The notes below the pieces were generated by a model. It was given only the letters and a program-made list of their open reading frames with translations. It was not told where the DNA came from and did no database searches. 17,075 nt of DNA from CAYVAP01 sp964343195 (GTDB lineage: Bacteria > Bacteroidota > Bacteroidia > J057): contig CAYFIR010000141.1 of the NCBI GenBank assembly GCA_964343195.1, forward strand, positions 1 through 17,075, given 5' to 3'. The position numbers were made by a program, and so were the translations under genes. Positions 6,713 through 14,882 of this stretch are shown in pieces (within the stretch, counting starts at the first letter, position 1; every line of letters begins with the position of its first letter).

Positions 6713-7843
6713 TCACCGCACAAAGTCTAGGTAATTCTCCTGCGAAATACATTCAAAGCTCGCTTCGGGGTAGGTCTCCTGCCAGGATTTGGGGGCTTTC
6801 ACTTTTCGTGGTCGATATTTGAATTCATAGCCAGAGAGCTGTCCACCACCTTCTTCCACATAGTCCAACTCAGCCTGACTATAGGTTCGCCAGAAATAGG
6901 GGTTGACAAACTGAAAGTCATAAGCCAGCTTCTTTCGACGCTCTGCCATCAGGAAATTTTCCCATAACTTTCCGACATCGTTGCGGGCATTTAGCAGGTT
7001 ATAGTTGCCAATCAGGGTATTTCGTACTCCCAAATCGTAGAAATATACTTTACTCATCTTGGTCACCTCCTTGCGCAGGTTGCGGCTGAAGCCCCGTAGG
7101 CGAAAAACCACAAAGGCTTGTTCCAACAAATGGATGTAGTGATCAACTGTATCTTTGCTCATGCCCAACTGCCGGCCCAACTCGTTGGTGGAAACTTCGT
7201 CCCCAATCTGAAAGGCTAGTAAACGGAGCAAGTCCTGCAATTTGTCGGGATGCTTGAGGTTGGCAAGTTCCAGGATGTCCTTGTATAGGTAGGCCGAGGT
7301 CAACTCCTGCAAATAGCGTTGTCGAAACTGATGATTGGGCTGTACAAATACATCGGGATACATCCCGAAAATCAGTTGCTCTTCTAGCTGCCGCTTTAAC
7401 TCGAAGTCATTGTACAAATCAGCCAGTTCAGTTATAGCGATAGGGTACAGGACATAAGTCCAGGTTCGGCCTGTAAGTGGCTCTCGGGTACGCTGGGCCA
7501 ATTCGAAAGAGGAGGAACCCGTTACCAAAATCTTCAGATTTGGTAGGCCATCGTGTAAAATTTTGAGATTCAGGCCAATGTCAGGGATGCGCTGTGCCTC
7601 GTCGATGAAGAGTAGATCATAGCCTCCCACCAACCCCTTCATCTTGGCTAAATCCTGACTTCCCAGCACTTCCCGGTATGGCTGTTCATCGGCATTGATA
7701 TGCAACATGCGGCCTTCGAAGTCTTTCAACACTTCGTGCGCCAGGGTGGTTTTTCCCACCTGTCGTGGGCCAAAGAGGATGATGACCTTTTGACTTTTGA
7801 ATAGCTGACTACGCAGTGCAGAAAGGTATTTTCGAGGGATCAT
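6713..7843 (-). CDS. AAA ATPase with C-terminal DUF4143 domain
   Basis: 376 residues. The N-terminal AAA_14-type ATPase has Walker A GPRQVGKTT at 25-33, Walker B LLFIDEAQ at 77-84, and the TGSSSFEL sensor segment at 108-115. A winged-helix-like part (TNELGRQLGMSKDTVDHYIHLLEQAFVV, about 219-246) leads to the DUF4143 domain. That domain has a PD-(D/E)xK-like arrangement: Glu296 in WENFL, Asp327 in AELDYV, and Glu340-x-Lys342 in GYEFKYR. Such proteins are common single-gene accessory units in Bacteroidota. Their role is unsettled, with links to mobile or defence-like loci suggested by context. The gene is complete and on the same strand as Uma2, 113 nt downstream of it. The tandem and inverted repeats just upstream may control it. 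Confidence 0.9.
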   Translation of the reverse strand: MIPRKYLSALRSQLFKSQKVIILFGPRQVGKTTLAHEVLKDFEGRMLHINADEQPYREVLGSQDLAKMKGLVGGYDLLFIDEAQRIPDIGLNLKILHDGLPNLKILVTGSSSFELAQRTREPLTGRTWTYVLYPIAITELADLYNDFELKRQLEEQLIFGMYPDVFVQPNHQFRQRYLQELTSAYLYKDILELANLKHPDKLQDLLRLLAFQIGDEVSTNELGRQLGMSKDTVDHYIHLLEQAFVVFRLRGFSRNLRKEVTKMSKVYFYDLGVRNTLIGNYNLLNARNDVGKLWENFLMAERRKKLAYDFQFVNPYFWRTYSQAELDYVEEGGGQLSGYEFKYRPRKVKAPKSWQETYPEASFECISQENYLDFVR

Positions 7844-7857
7844 GACTTTTGATAGTC

Positions 7858-7954
7858 AATTTACTGCAAATTAAGCTAATGAACTAGCCTAATTACTATG
7901 AATTAGGCTAATAGGCTGGCTCAATTGCTGCGAATTGGGTGAATAGGCTGGTGG
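7858..7954 (+). repeat. Degenerate 32-bp tandem repeat between Uma2 and ATPase genes
   Basis: Three head-to-tail units: 7858-7890 (33 bp, most diverged), 7891-7922 and 7923-7954 (32 bp each). The shared frame is AATT..., then AATT(A/G)GG, then AATAGGCTGG. It fills nearly the whole 113-nt gap between the two genes, directly after the Uma2 stop. Confidence 0.75.
7885..7910. promoter_or_regulatory. Inverted repeat, possible operator of the ATPase gene
   Basis: TAGCCTAATT (7885-7894) and AATTAGGCTA (7901-7910) are perfect 10-bp inverted arms around a 6-nt loop, 41 nt upstream of the ATPase ATG. It spans the junction of tandem units. It could be a dimer-binding operator or a hairpin in the transcript. 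It is not followed by a T-run on either strand, so it is not a terminator. Confidence 0.5.
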
Positions 7955-7956
7955 CC

Positions 7957-8520
7957 CTACACCCCGGCATAAATCTGAGCTATTTGCAGGGTAATGCCCA
8001 CTTTCCCCAGCTTGATTTCGCTTTCCAGAGATTCGAAATAGTCGAAGTGCCAACCGCCGCTGTCCAGTTTGGTGTAAACCTCTATTCTCACCCGGTCCTG
8101 AGAAATGAGCAGGTAGTATTTGAGAGAAGGCATGCGCAGGTAGGCCGCGAATTTTTCGCCTCGGTCGCGGGCTTCGGAACCTTCTGCCAGGACTTCCACC
8201 ACGATTTCGGGGTAACGCTTGATCAAGCGATCTGCATGATCGCGCTCATCGCAGGTCAGCATGACATCCGGAAGGTAGTAGCGGCCATTTTCCTCTACTT
8301 CCAGCGAAATGGATTCCATGTGTACGCGGCAATTACGGCCTTTAACTGCCGCTTTTAGTTCCGCCGCCATGTTAAAGGCCAAATCCCCGTGGGTATCGGT
8401 CGTCTTGCCCATGGCGACGATTGCGCCATCGACGTATTCCAGCCGTTCTTCGCTATCTAGGGCGAGTTCCAGGTACTGCTGTGGGGTATAGGTGTGATCG
8501 TGGGAAATTGGCTGGCCCAT
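7957..8520 (-). CDS. Uma2-family (DUF820) PD-(D/E)xK nuclease-like protein
   Basis: 187 residues from the ATG at 8520. An in-frame ATG at 8580 would add 20 residues, but the family usually starts a few residues before a Y-T-P/E-Q-Y-L-like motif (here HTYTPQQYLELA), and the added part resembles repeat-derived sequence. Uma2 proteins share the restriction-endonuclease fold. The expected pattern is seen: Glu28 in RLEYVDGAI, Asp85 in YLPDVML, Glu109 in EIVVEVLAEGS, and Asp119...Lys123 in RDRGEKF. The usual EVLSPST is changed to EVLAEGS, but the acidic residue and lysine remain. The cellular role of the family is unknown; it is often multicopy in cyanobacteria and Bacteroidota. It lies upstream of the AAA/DUF4143 gene on the same strand, and co-transcription is possible. 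Confidence 0.86.
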   Translation of the reverse strand: MGQPISHDHTYTPQQYLELALDSEERLEYVDGAIVAMGKTTDTHGDLAFNMAAELKAAVKGRNCRVHMESISLEVEENGRYYLPDVMLTCDERDHADRLIKRYPEIVVEVLAEGSEARDRGEKFAAYLRMPSLKYYLLISQDRVRIEVYTKLDSGGWHFDYFESLESEIKLGKVGITLQIAQIYAGV

Positions 8521-8600
8521 GGCGTTCAATTTGGATGAAAGATAATGATTTGGGCGAAGAGAAGGTAATTGATATGACATTGAGCTCGTCTATCTTCTCT

Positions 8601-8733
8601 GGTTGATCGACTTCTCCCGGACGTCGATCCGTCCTGGTTTTGGGGACTCCGCTCCCCAGGTTCTTTGCGGAGAGTCGGCCCGTTTGGAAACGGGAAGACC
8701 AGGAGACACTCGGGTCCGGAGACCCGGCGCAGC
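8601..8733 (+). repeat. 132-bp multi-hairpin repeat, copy 2
   Basis: Second copy of 6542-6673. The hairpins are kept: GATCGACTT/ACGTCGATC (one mismatch), GGGGA/TCCCC, CCCGTTT/AAACGGG (extended to 7 bp) and CGGGTC/GACCCG, where a G-T pair of the other copies has become C-G. It occupies the divergent gap between Uma2 and the permease. The remaining 8734-8804 shows no strong promoter motif. Confidence 0.9.
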
Positions 8734-8804
8734 GCAGGAGAGGAATTCTTCCTCCATTTGAACCAAGCCTTCCTTAACTTGTAAGCAAAGGCAAACCATC
8801 GCCC

Positions 8805-11258
8805 ATGCTACTCAGCTTCCTGAAAATCGCTTTCCGACACTATGGCAAAAACCGCCTCTACGCCCTGCTCAACCTGCTGGGGCTGGTAACGGCCTATCTG
8901 ACGGTGTTCCTCATCCTGCAATACCTCTACGTCGAGACGCACTATGAGCACCTTCATGACAAGGCGGATCGCATTTTTCGGGTGACGCACCACTCGGTGG
9001 CGCCCAATGGCACCGAGACCCACTGGGCGCGGACTTACCTCGACTTCGTCAACGAGCTACCCAACGAAATCCCCGAAGTGGAGCATCTGATCCGCTTTCA
9101 GAACCATCAGCGGCTCTACCTGAGGGTAGGAGAAGAGAAGTTTCGGCCCCGACATACCTACACCACCGACCCGGAGGTGTTTGAAGTATTTGGCTTCGAA
9201 CTGATCCAGGGAGACCCTGAACGAGCTTTGGCAGAGCCGCATTCGCTGGTGCTGACCGAATCGCTGGCGCGTACTTACTTTGGCGACGAGGGCGCCATGG
9301 GCCAGCAGATCATGGTCGTGGGGGAATACACCGACGAAGAAGTACCTCACACCGTACGCGGCATCATGGCCGATCCGCCTGCGCAGACTCACCTGCCAGT
9401 GGAGGTGTTTCGGTCCTATGCCAGGCCGGAAGAACGCAGTTGGTGGGCCTATGCCTATGTGCAATTGACGGAAGGGGCCCATGCAGAGGAGGTGGAGGCC
9501 AAACTGCCTGCTTTCATCGAGCAGCATCAGCCTGAAGGGCAAGGGGGAAGCACGACCCTGTACTTGCAGCCTTTGCCCGACATTCACCTGAACTCCCACC
9601 TAATCCGCGAAATTGTCCCCAATGGCAACCTGCTCTACGTGCGGGTCTTTGCCTGGGTAGGGCTCTTTGTGTTGCTCATCGCGATGGTCAACTCGCTGAA
9701 TCTCAGCGCTGCCCTGGCCATCGGGCGGGGGCGTGAGGTCGGCATGCACCTGGTCCTGGGAGCCAATCGTGGGCAAATACTTCGCTATAGCCTCTCCGAA
9801 TCGCTGCTCTACCACCTGTTTGCGGCGTCTCTGGGAATACTGGGCGGATATTTCTTACTGCCTGTGGTGGCGGAGCAACTGGATTTTGTGCCGCTCTTGG
9901 GCTGGCCAATGTCCGTGGGACTCATGTTGGGGCTGGCACTTGTAGCTGCGCTCCTGGTGGGCTGGTATCCGGCGAGAATACTAAGCCGGATGGCGCCCCG
10001 CGTCTCTGTCTCTGCGCGGGAGACACAACGGGGGGGGAGCCCACATCGACGGACGTTATTGCTTCGAAGGACGCTCGTGGGAGTACAGTTTGCGGCGGCA
10101 TTCCTGCTGATGGCCAGCGCCTGGATCGGGCGCAGCCAGATCCGCTATTTGCAGGAAAAGGACCTGGGCATGAACATTTCGCAGGTATTGGCCCTGCCAG
10201 CACTGCCTAACCCCGTGACGGACAAGTACCTGGCCTTTCGGGATCGGGTGCAGGCGGTGCCGGGGGTGGAATCCTTCGCAGCCTGCATGGAGGTGCCCTC
10301 GCGGGAAATTCGGGATGTCGGCCCGACGCTGATCGTGGGACAGAATCAGGACAAGAGCCAGGCTCCCCTGCTCGACATGCAGGTCATCAGTCCAGACTTT
10401 CTGGAAACCATGCAGATGGAACTGGTGGCGGGGGAAGATCGTTCCGATGACTATCGGTTTCACGAAATCAAGCCTTTCTCCGAAGAATATACCCCGGCCA
10501 TCTACCTAAACGAGCAGCCCCGCAAGTACCTCATTAACGAGACTGCTATGCACAAACTCGGCTGGGAGGAGCCCCGTCAGGCCATTGGGCAAGCGATCCA
10601 ATGGTCGATTGGAGGCTTTGAATTGGCACCGGGCCCTATTACCGGCGTGGTAAAAGACGTGCATCAGGAAAGCCTGCGCAATCAGGTCGATCCCACGGTG
10701 ATGGTGGTCGAGCAAATCTGGCTCCGCACCTTCCTCATTCGCCTGAATACCACCCAACTGGATCAGACCATCGCAGGAATCGAAGGTGTCTGGAACGAGC
10801 TGTTTCCAACCTACGTGATGGAGGTTGAGTTTTTGGACGAATTGTTCAACGAGCTGTACCAACAGGATCGGCGACAACTGGCGCTGCTGTGGGCCTTGTC
10901 TGGTCTGGCGATTGTGATCGCACTGTTGGGGCTGTTTAGCCTATTGGCCTATGCCTTGCAGATCCGCATGAAGGAAATCGCGATCCGCCGCATCGTGGGC
11001 GCTTCCTGGCCCAGCCTCATCTGGTTGCTGGGCAAAGAGTACATCTGGCTGCTGCTGGGCGGGGCGGCACTGGCCATTCCCTTGAGCTACTGGCTGCTCG
11101 ACGGCTGGCTGGCAGAATTTGCCTACCGGGTCGAGATTTCGCCCCTGGCCTATGCCCTCACGTTGGGAGGCTTCGCAGGGCTGATCCTGCTGACGGTGGC
11201 CTTTCAGACCCTGCGCAATTCTAGGCGACGACCTGCGGAGGTGCTGAGGGAGGGGTAG
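8805..11258 (+). CDS. FtsX/MacB-type ABC transporter permease
   Basis: 817 residues. Architecture is typical of the large Bacteroidota FtsX-like permeases: TM1 about 20-42, a MacB-like periplasmic domain (about 45-275), TM2-TM4 (about 280-300, 331-355, 367-389), a fifth segment about 424-441, a second periplasmic domain (about 445-685), and three C-terminal TMs. Each FtsX half keeps its coupling motif: REVGMHLVLGA at 310-320 and KEIAIRRIVGAS near 725-736. Such permeases work with a separate ATPase in lipoprotein, peptide or drug export or in mechanotransmission, without pumping through a channel. No ATPase or membrane-fusion gene is adjacent, so it is an orphan here and the substrate is unknown. 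A run of eight G (10030-10037) lies in the codons for the cytoplasmic linker. GC content is high, like uvrA. Confidence 0.92.
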   Translation: MLLSFLKIAFRHYGKNRLYALLNLLGLVTAYLTVFLILQYLYVETHYEHLHDKADRIFRVTHHSVAPNGTETHWARTYLDFVNELPNEIPEVEHLIRFQNHQRLYLRVGEEKFRPRHTYTTDPEVFEVFGFELIQGDPERALAEPHSLVLTESLARTYFGDEGAMGQQIMVVGEYTDEEVPHTVRGIMADPPAQTHLPVEVFRSYARPEERSWWAYAYVQLTEGAHAEEVEAKLPAFIEQHQPEGQGGSTTLYLQPLPDIHLNSHLIREIVPNGNLLYVRVFAWVGLFVLLIAMVNSLNLSAALAIGRGREVGMHLVLGANRGQILRYSLSESLLYHLFAASLGILGGYFLLPVVAEQLDFVPLLGWPMSVGLMLGLALVAALLVGWYPARILSRMAPRVSVSARETQRGGSPHRRTLLLRRTLVGVQFAAAFLLMASAWIGRSQIRYLQEKDLGMNISQVLALPALPNPVTDKYLAFRDRVQAVPGVESFAACMEVPSREIRDVGPTLIVGQNQDKSQAPLLDMQVISPDFLETMQMELVAGEDRSDDYRFHEIKPFSEEYTPAIYLNEQPRKYLINETAMHKLGWEEPRQAIGQAIQWSIGGFELAPGPITGVVKDVHQESLRNQVDPTVMVVEQIWLRTFLIRLNTTQLDQTIAGIEGVWNELFPTYVMEVEFLDELFNELYQQDRRQLALLWALSGLAIVIALLGLFSLLAYALQIRMKEIAIRRIVGASWPSLIWLLGKEYIWLLLGGAALAIPLSYWLLDGWLAEFAYRVEISPLAYALTLGGFAGLILLTVAFQTLRNSRRRPAEVLREG

Positions 11259-11463
11259 GAAAAATTAAAAATTCGTGATTGGTAATTCGTAATCGAGCGG
11301 CGGTGGAGTTAGGCAAGTAATTTCATGATTTCATGGCTCGAAAAATGCTCTTTTTCTCCTGCAAGTTTAGGGTGGGTATCCGTCCAATCCGATAACTTCT
11401 ACCCTTTGCAATAGTTCCTCCTATTTCACCGGGAAGACGGCTCGGTAGTGAGAATCTGAAGTG

Positions 11464-11490
11464 GGGGGAGCAAATGCTTCCCCTTTTTTT
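11464..11490 (+). terminator. Rho-independent terminator downstream of the permease gene
   Basis: GGGGGAGC (11464-11471) pairs with GCTTCCCC (11476-11483) around AAAT (8 bp, one G-T pair), followed by seven T (11484-11490). The T-run is on the plus strand, so it ends transcripts from the permease side. It directly abuts the stop of the convergent LamG gene. The rest of the gap (11259-11463) holds no recognisable gene. Confidence 0.8.
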
Positions 11491-14478
11491 CTACTCCTTC
11501 CTTAACTTCTCGACTCTGCTTCCTTCTTCGGTCATGATGTGAAGCAGGTATAATCCCGGAGCAAGATTGGACAAATCCAGTTCCTGGTTGCCACTGCCTT
11601 CATGGGCCTGGATTACCCGTCCGGATGGATCTGCCAATTGCAGGTTCCATTCTCCAATGGCCTCCACCTGCAAACGGTTCTGCACAGGATTGGGGAAAAT
11701 ATTGGCTTCGGTACGAAGGGAAATGGCTTCCATATGTACTTCTACTGGTGCGCTGAAGCTGTAAACGCCATTCAGGTCCACCTGTCGCAGTCGATAGATC
11801 CATTTGCCTTCGATCCCCGGTAGGTCAACGTAGAGGTAGTCCCGTGGCGAATCGCTGAATCCTGCCGCTGGTACCTGGTCTAACTCCATCCAGGTGCCAT
11901 TATTGGACTTTCGTTCTACCCCAAAATGACTGCTATTGGATTCCGCGCTCGTTTCCCAGGCGAGCTTTACCCGTGGCCCGATCACCATTGCTTCAAAACT
12001 TACCCAATCTACTGGCAACGCGGCATCTTCTCCTGCTGTAAAGTCCGAAAACCCACTAACGGTTCCGGTAATTTGATTCGTTGCGGTAGTGACGTTGTTG
12101 AGTAAAAGCCAGGTTAAGCCATCCCACTTTGCACCAGCCAGTTCAATCTCAGTGCCTACAATATCGTCGTCTGCATATGTAGCTACTACTGCACAGCTAA
12201 AATCACTGATCCCCGAACTGTTTACAGTCCAGTATCGGGTGATATATTCACTGGCACTGGTGTTTTGGGGGTGCTTGCTATCCGTGACGCTGACATCCAC
12301 CTCGGCGGAAGCAAAGGTGCCACTGGTAAAATTAAGTGTCATGGGGCTGTAATAGGTTCCGTCTCCGACAGGAAAGTCAAAGCTTCCTGTGCCACTGTAT
12401 TCCTTTCGGAGCGTTCCACTGGTGGCGATGACGTGGTTGCTGGTACCGGGAGAGCCTCCTATCGACCCGCTGTTCCCTATGGTGAGGGTATTGCCATTGA
12501 GGTTTAGTTCCCCGCTGGTGAGGGTCAGGGTGCCCTCTACGGTCACGTCATCCGTGAGGGTGATTCCATTGGCTCGGTTGAGGGTGAGGTTGTTAAGCGA
12601 AACGGCTGGGAGCCCTGTACTGGCTCCGCTGCCACCGAATGTCAGGCTGGAGCTACTACTGCCATACAATCCCCCTGAGCTTTTGGTTATGGAGCCATTG
12701 AGGGTGAGGGTGATAGCTCCCAGAAAAAAGTCTCCAAGACTCAAGTCCAGGTCATCTGATACAGTCAGGTCCTGGTCTATGAGTGCCCCCCATACGTTGT
12801 TGAGGGTCAGGGTGCCAATGGTAGAGCTACCATCTCCCTGAATGGATTGAGTCGCACTGCCTGAAAGGTTTAATTCGCCAGTAGAGACAAAAGTCCCCTG
12901 GTTGATGAAGTCGCCTTTGACCGTAAGGTTTCCGCTGTGGCTGATGCTGACACCCGACCCAATGTAGCAGTCATTGAGGCTCAGATCGCCTGACGAGGGA
13001 AGATTGCCCCCACTCCAGGCATAAAATCCTACGTTTCCATCGGTGGGAACCGAATATCCCGCCCAATTGTTCGCATTGCTCCAGTCTCCATCTTCGGCTC
13101 CCATCCACGTGGTGAAGGCAGAGGAGCTAACCCAGTCTGTAGTGGCAGACATGTTTGCGAGGGTGCCATGGTGCTCATTGCCTGAATAGTCATAAGCTGT
13201 TTCCTGCCCCGTGGCGGATTGTTGATCGAGTCGAAAATATGCTACAAGGTCGGACTCATCTCCGTCAAGAGTCCGGTACATGTAATCCTTGATTTCTGCT
13301 TCAGACCTTTCATCTGCCCAGATTCGGATTTCATCCATTTTTCCGTCTACGAACTCGCTCAATCCATAACTGGAACTGCCAAGATAGAGAGCGGTGCTAT
13401 TGGTCATACAGGGATAGGTACCCGAAATGGTGCCCACGCTGCTACCGTTAACATAAAAGGTAACATCATTGCTGCCATCCATAACCGCAGCTACGTGCAC
13501 CCATTCTCCCGTAGGTACCTCATATAAAAAGTCGTAATTCTGACGTCCATAGGCTGAAAAGCGCAACCGATCATCTCTGATCCCAAACCCATATCCGATG
13601 CCCTTATCGGCTATTCGACTGTAGGTAGAACTAAGGTTATCAAAGTTTACCCAGGCCTCAATCGTAAAATCGTTGGTAAGGTCGAGGTCAGCATCATCTG
13701 GGACAGATAAGTGGTCATCGGTTCCGTCAAAATCAAGGGCCATCCGTGGTCCTGCGTAGGCTGACGAAGTCTTCCAGTTAGGGCTATCGTTCAGGCTGCC
13801 ATCATTTCCGGCTGAAGTGGCGTCATCGAGGGTACTTCCACTGCCGTCATCAAAATTCCAGTACCCGACCAGGCCACTTTCTGACCCCGTCAGGCTCATG
13901 AACATGTGGCTGCGAATTTCACTGGAGTCGCGAGCAGCATCCCAGATGCGAAGCTCATCCAGGTGCCCGTTGAAAGGGTTGACTCCTGACAGCCATTCTC
14001 CCAGCCGAATTGCCCGGCTGGCGTCCGTGGTCATGCTGGCAGACTGACTGCCGACTTCCACCCCATCCAGGTAGGCCGTCATGGTCGTCCCATCATAGGT
14101 GCCTGCGATGTGGTGCCATTGCAGGTCTCCGAGGGGGATGTAAATTTCTGATAGTCCGCTGGTGTGCCCGAGCCCGAAAATTATCTCGAGGCTCCCGCTA
14201 TTGGTGAGAAAATACCAGTTCCGGCTGCTGCTTCGTCCCTTGTCCACGACCCCATCGTAGGAACTGGGCGTATCATCCGCTTTTACCCAGAATTCGACCG
14301 TAAAACTGCTGGTGGTATGTGACCCAGAGCTGGGAATACTGACATAGTCATCTACGCCATCAAAGTCCAGAGTGGTTCCAGCTTGTCCAAATCCGGGGTT
14401 AATGGCACAAAAAGCCAGGGTCAGCAGGATTGCCCTCAAAAAGCAGCCAGAATGGGGAGGATGGTAACTGTTTTCCAT
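11491..14478 (-). CDS. Secreted protein with two LamG domains and T9SS sorting domain
   Basis: 995 residues. A signal peptide covers about 1-32 (FLRAILLTLAFCAINPGFGQA). Two LamG/concanavalin-like domains follow, about 35-200 and 246-410; both begin with LDFDG(V/T)DD and contain DE(L/I)RIW (174-179, 382-387). These beta-sandwiches usually bind sugars or proteins. Next comes a W-x-G...DWSNANNW..VP segment (458-479), common at the start of bacterial adhesin-like repeat regions, and a Ser/Thr/Gly/Asn-rich beta-solenoid-like part (about 495-720, LTLTSGELNLNGNTLTIG and similar). Residues about 926-995 are a type A T9SS sorting domain (FPNP, LDLSNLAPGLYLLHI, VEKLRKE). It is probably a cell-surface or released adhesin or matrix protein. 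No catalytic motif was seen. It is a single gene with its own promoter. Confidence 0.88.
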   Translation of the reverse strand: MENSYHPPHSGCFLRAILLTLAFCAINPGFGQAGTTLDFDGVDDYVSIPSSGSHTTSSFTVEFWVKADDTPSSYDGVVDKGRSSSRNWYFLTNSGSLEIIFGLGHTSGLSEIYIPLGDLQWHHIAGTYDGTTMTAYLDGVEVGSQSASMTTDASRAIRLGEWLSGVNPFNGHLDELRIWDAARDSSEIRSHMFMSLTGSESGLVGYWNFDDGSGSTLDDATSAGNDGSLNDSPNWKTSSAYAGPRMALDFDGTDDHLSVPDDADLDLTNDFTIEAWVNFDNLSSTYSRIADKGIGYGFGIRDDRLRFSAYGRQNYDFLYEVPTGEWVHVAAVMDGSNDVTFYVNGSSVGTISGTYPCMTNSTALYLGSSSYGLSEFVDGKMDEIRIWADERSEAEIKDYMYRTLDGDESDLVAYFRLDQQSATGQETAYDYSGNEHHGTLANMSATTDWVSSSAFTTWMGAEDGDWSNANNWAGYSVPTDGNVGFYAWSGGNLPSSGDLSLNDCYIGSGVSISHSGNLTVKGDFINQGTFVSTGELNLSGSATQSIQGDGSSTIGTLTLNNVWGALIDQDLTVSDDLDLSLGDFFLGAITLTLNGSITKSSGGLYGSSSSSLTFGGSGASTGLPAVSLNNLTLNRANGITLTDDVTVEGTLTLTSGELNLNGNTLTIGNSGSIGGSPGTSNHVIATSGTLRKEYSGTGSFDFPVGDGTYYSPMTLNFTSGTFASAEVDVSVTDSKHPQNTSASEYITRYWTVNSSGISDFSCAVVATYADDDIVGTEIELAGAKWDGLTWLLLNNVTTATNQITGTVSGFSDFTAGEDAALPVDWVSFEAMVIGPRVKLAWETSAESNSSHFGVERKSNNGTWMELDQVPAAGFSDSPRDYLYVDLPGIEGKWIYRLRQVDLNGVYSFSAPVEVHMEAISLRTEANIFPNPVQNRLQVEAIGEWNLQLADPSGRVIQAHEGSGNQELDLSNLAPGLYLLHIMTEEGSRVEKLRKE

Positions 14479-14533
14479 AAGTCTGGTTCTGTACTGATTA
14501 GGATTTTTGAGTAGAAGTCAACGCTATTTATGT

Positions 14534-14541
14534 CAAAAATA
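14534..14541 (-). promoter_or_regulatory. -7 box (TATTTTTG) of the LamG gene
   Basis: The minus strand reads TATTTTTG, a full match to TAnnTTTG, 55 nt before the ATG at 14478, in an AT-rich stretch. A TTT about 23 nt upstream could stand for the -33 element but lacks its G. Predicted from sequence only. Confidence 0.5.
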
Positions 14542-14559
14542 TTCACAAAATGAATAATA

Positions 14560-14882
14560 CTAAATTTCGTTTCAGCCAACCTCTTACAGGTGCTGAAAGT
14601 AGTTCAGCCCATGAGGGAGCAGCATGGAATAGAGAAAGCTGGACCTGAGAGAACAGATCCAGCTTCGCTGTAAGTGAGAAGCCAGTGAAAATCTGGCTAT
14701 TCAGACATGTAGGGAGATTCGCTGACTAACTCTGCGGTATTTAAGCAGGAGAATCAGAAATAACCATAAAAGAGAGGTATGGAGGGAATGAGGGTATGAA
14801 GGTATGAAGGTATGAAGGTATCAAGTGCGTTTTTCCTTCATATCCCCATATACTTCATACCTGATTACTTTTATCCACCTGC
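14560..14882. other. Non-coding gap with hairpins and 8-bp tandem repeats
   Basis: No gene is seen. AGCTGGA/TCCAGCT and AGCCAG/CTGGCT (about 14637-14700) can form two adjacent hairpins. The unit GGTATGAA occurs three times plus a variant (14793-14824). The matching inverted sequence CTTCATACCT lies at 14853-14862, so the right part can fold into a long imperfect hairpin just downstream of the fucosidase stop. It may act in 3'-end formation (inference). Confidence 0.6.

Noticed and set aside
6542..8733. Repeats between toxin and ATPase cassettes as integron attC sites
   Set aside because: The repeat begins GTTGATC and ends GCGCAAC, so the GTT and AAC ends are in the opposite order to attC (RYYYAAC...GTTRRRY). 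Each end also has mismatches, and no integrase is seen.
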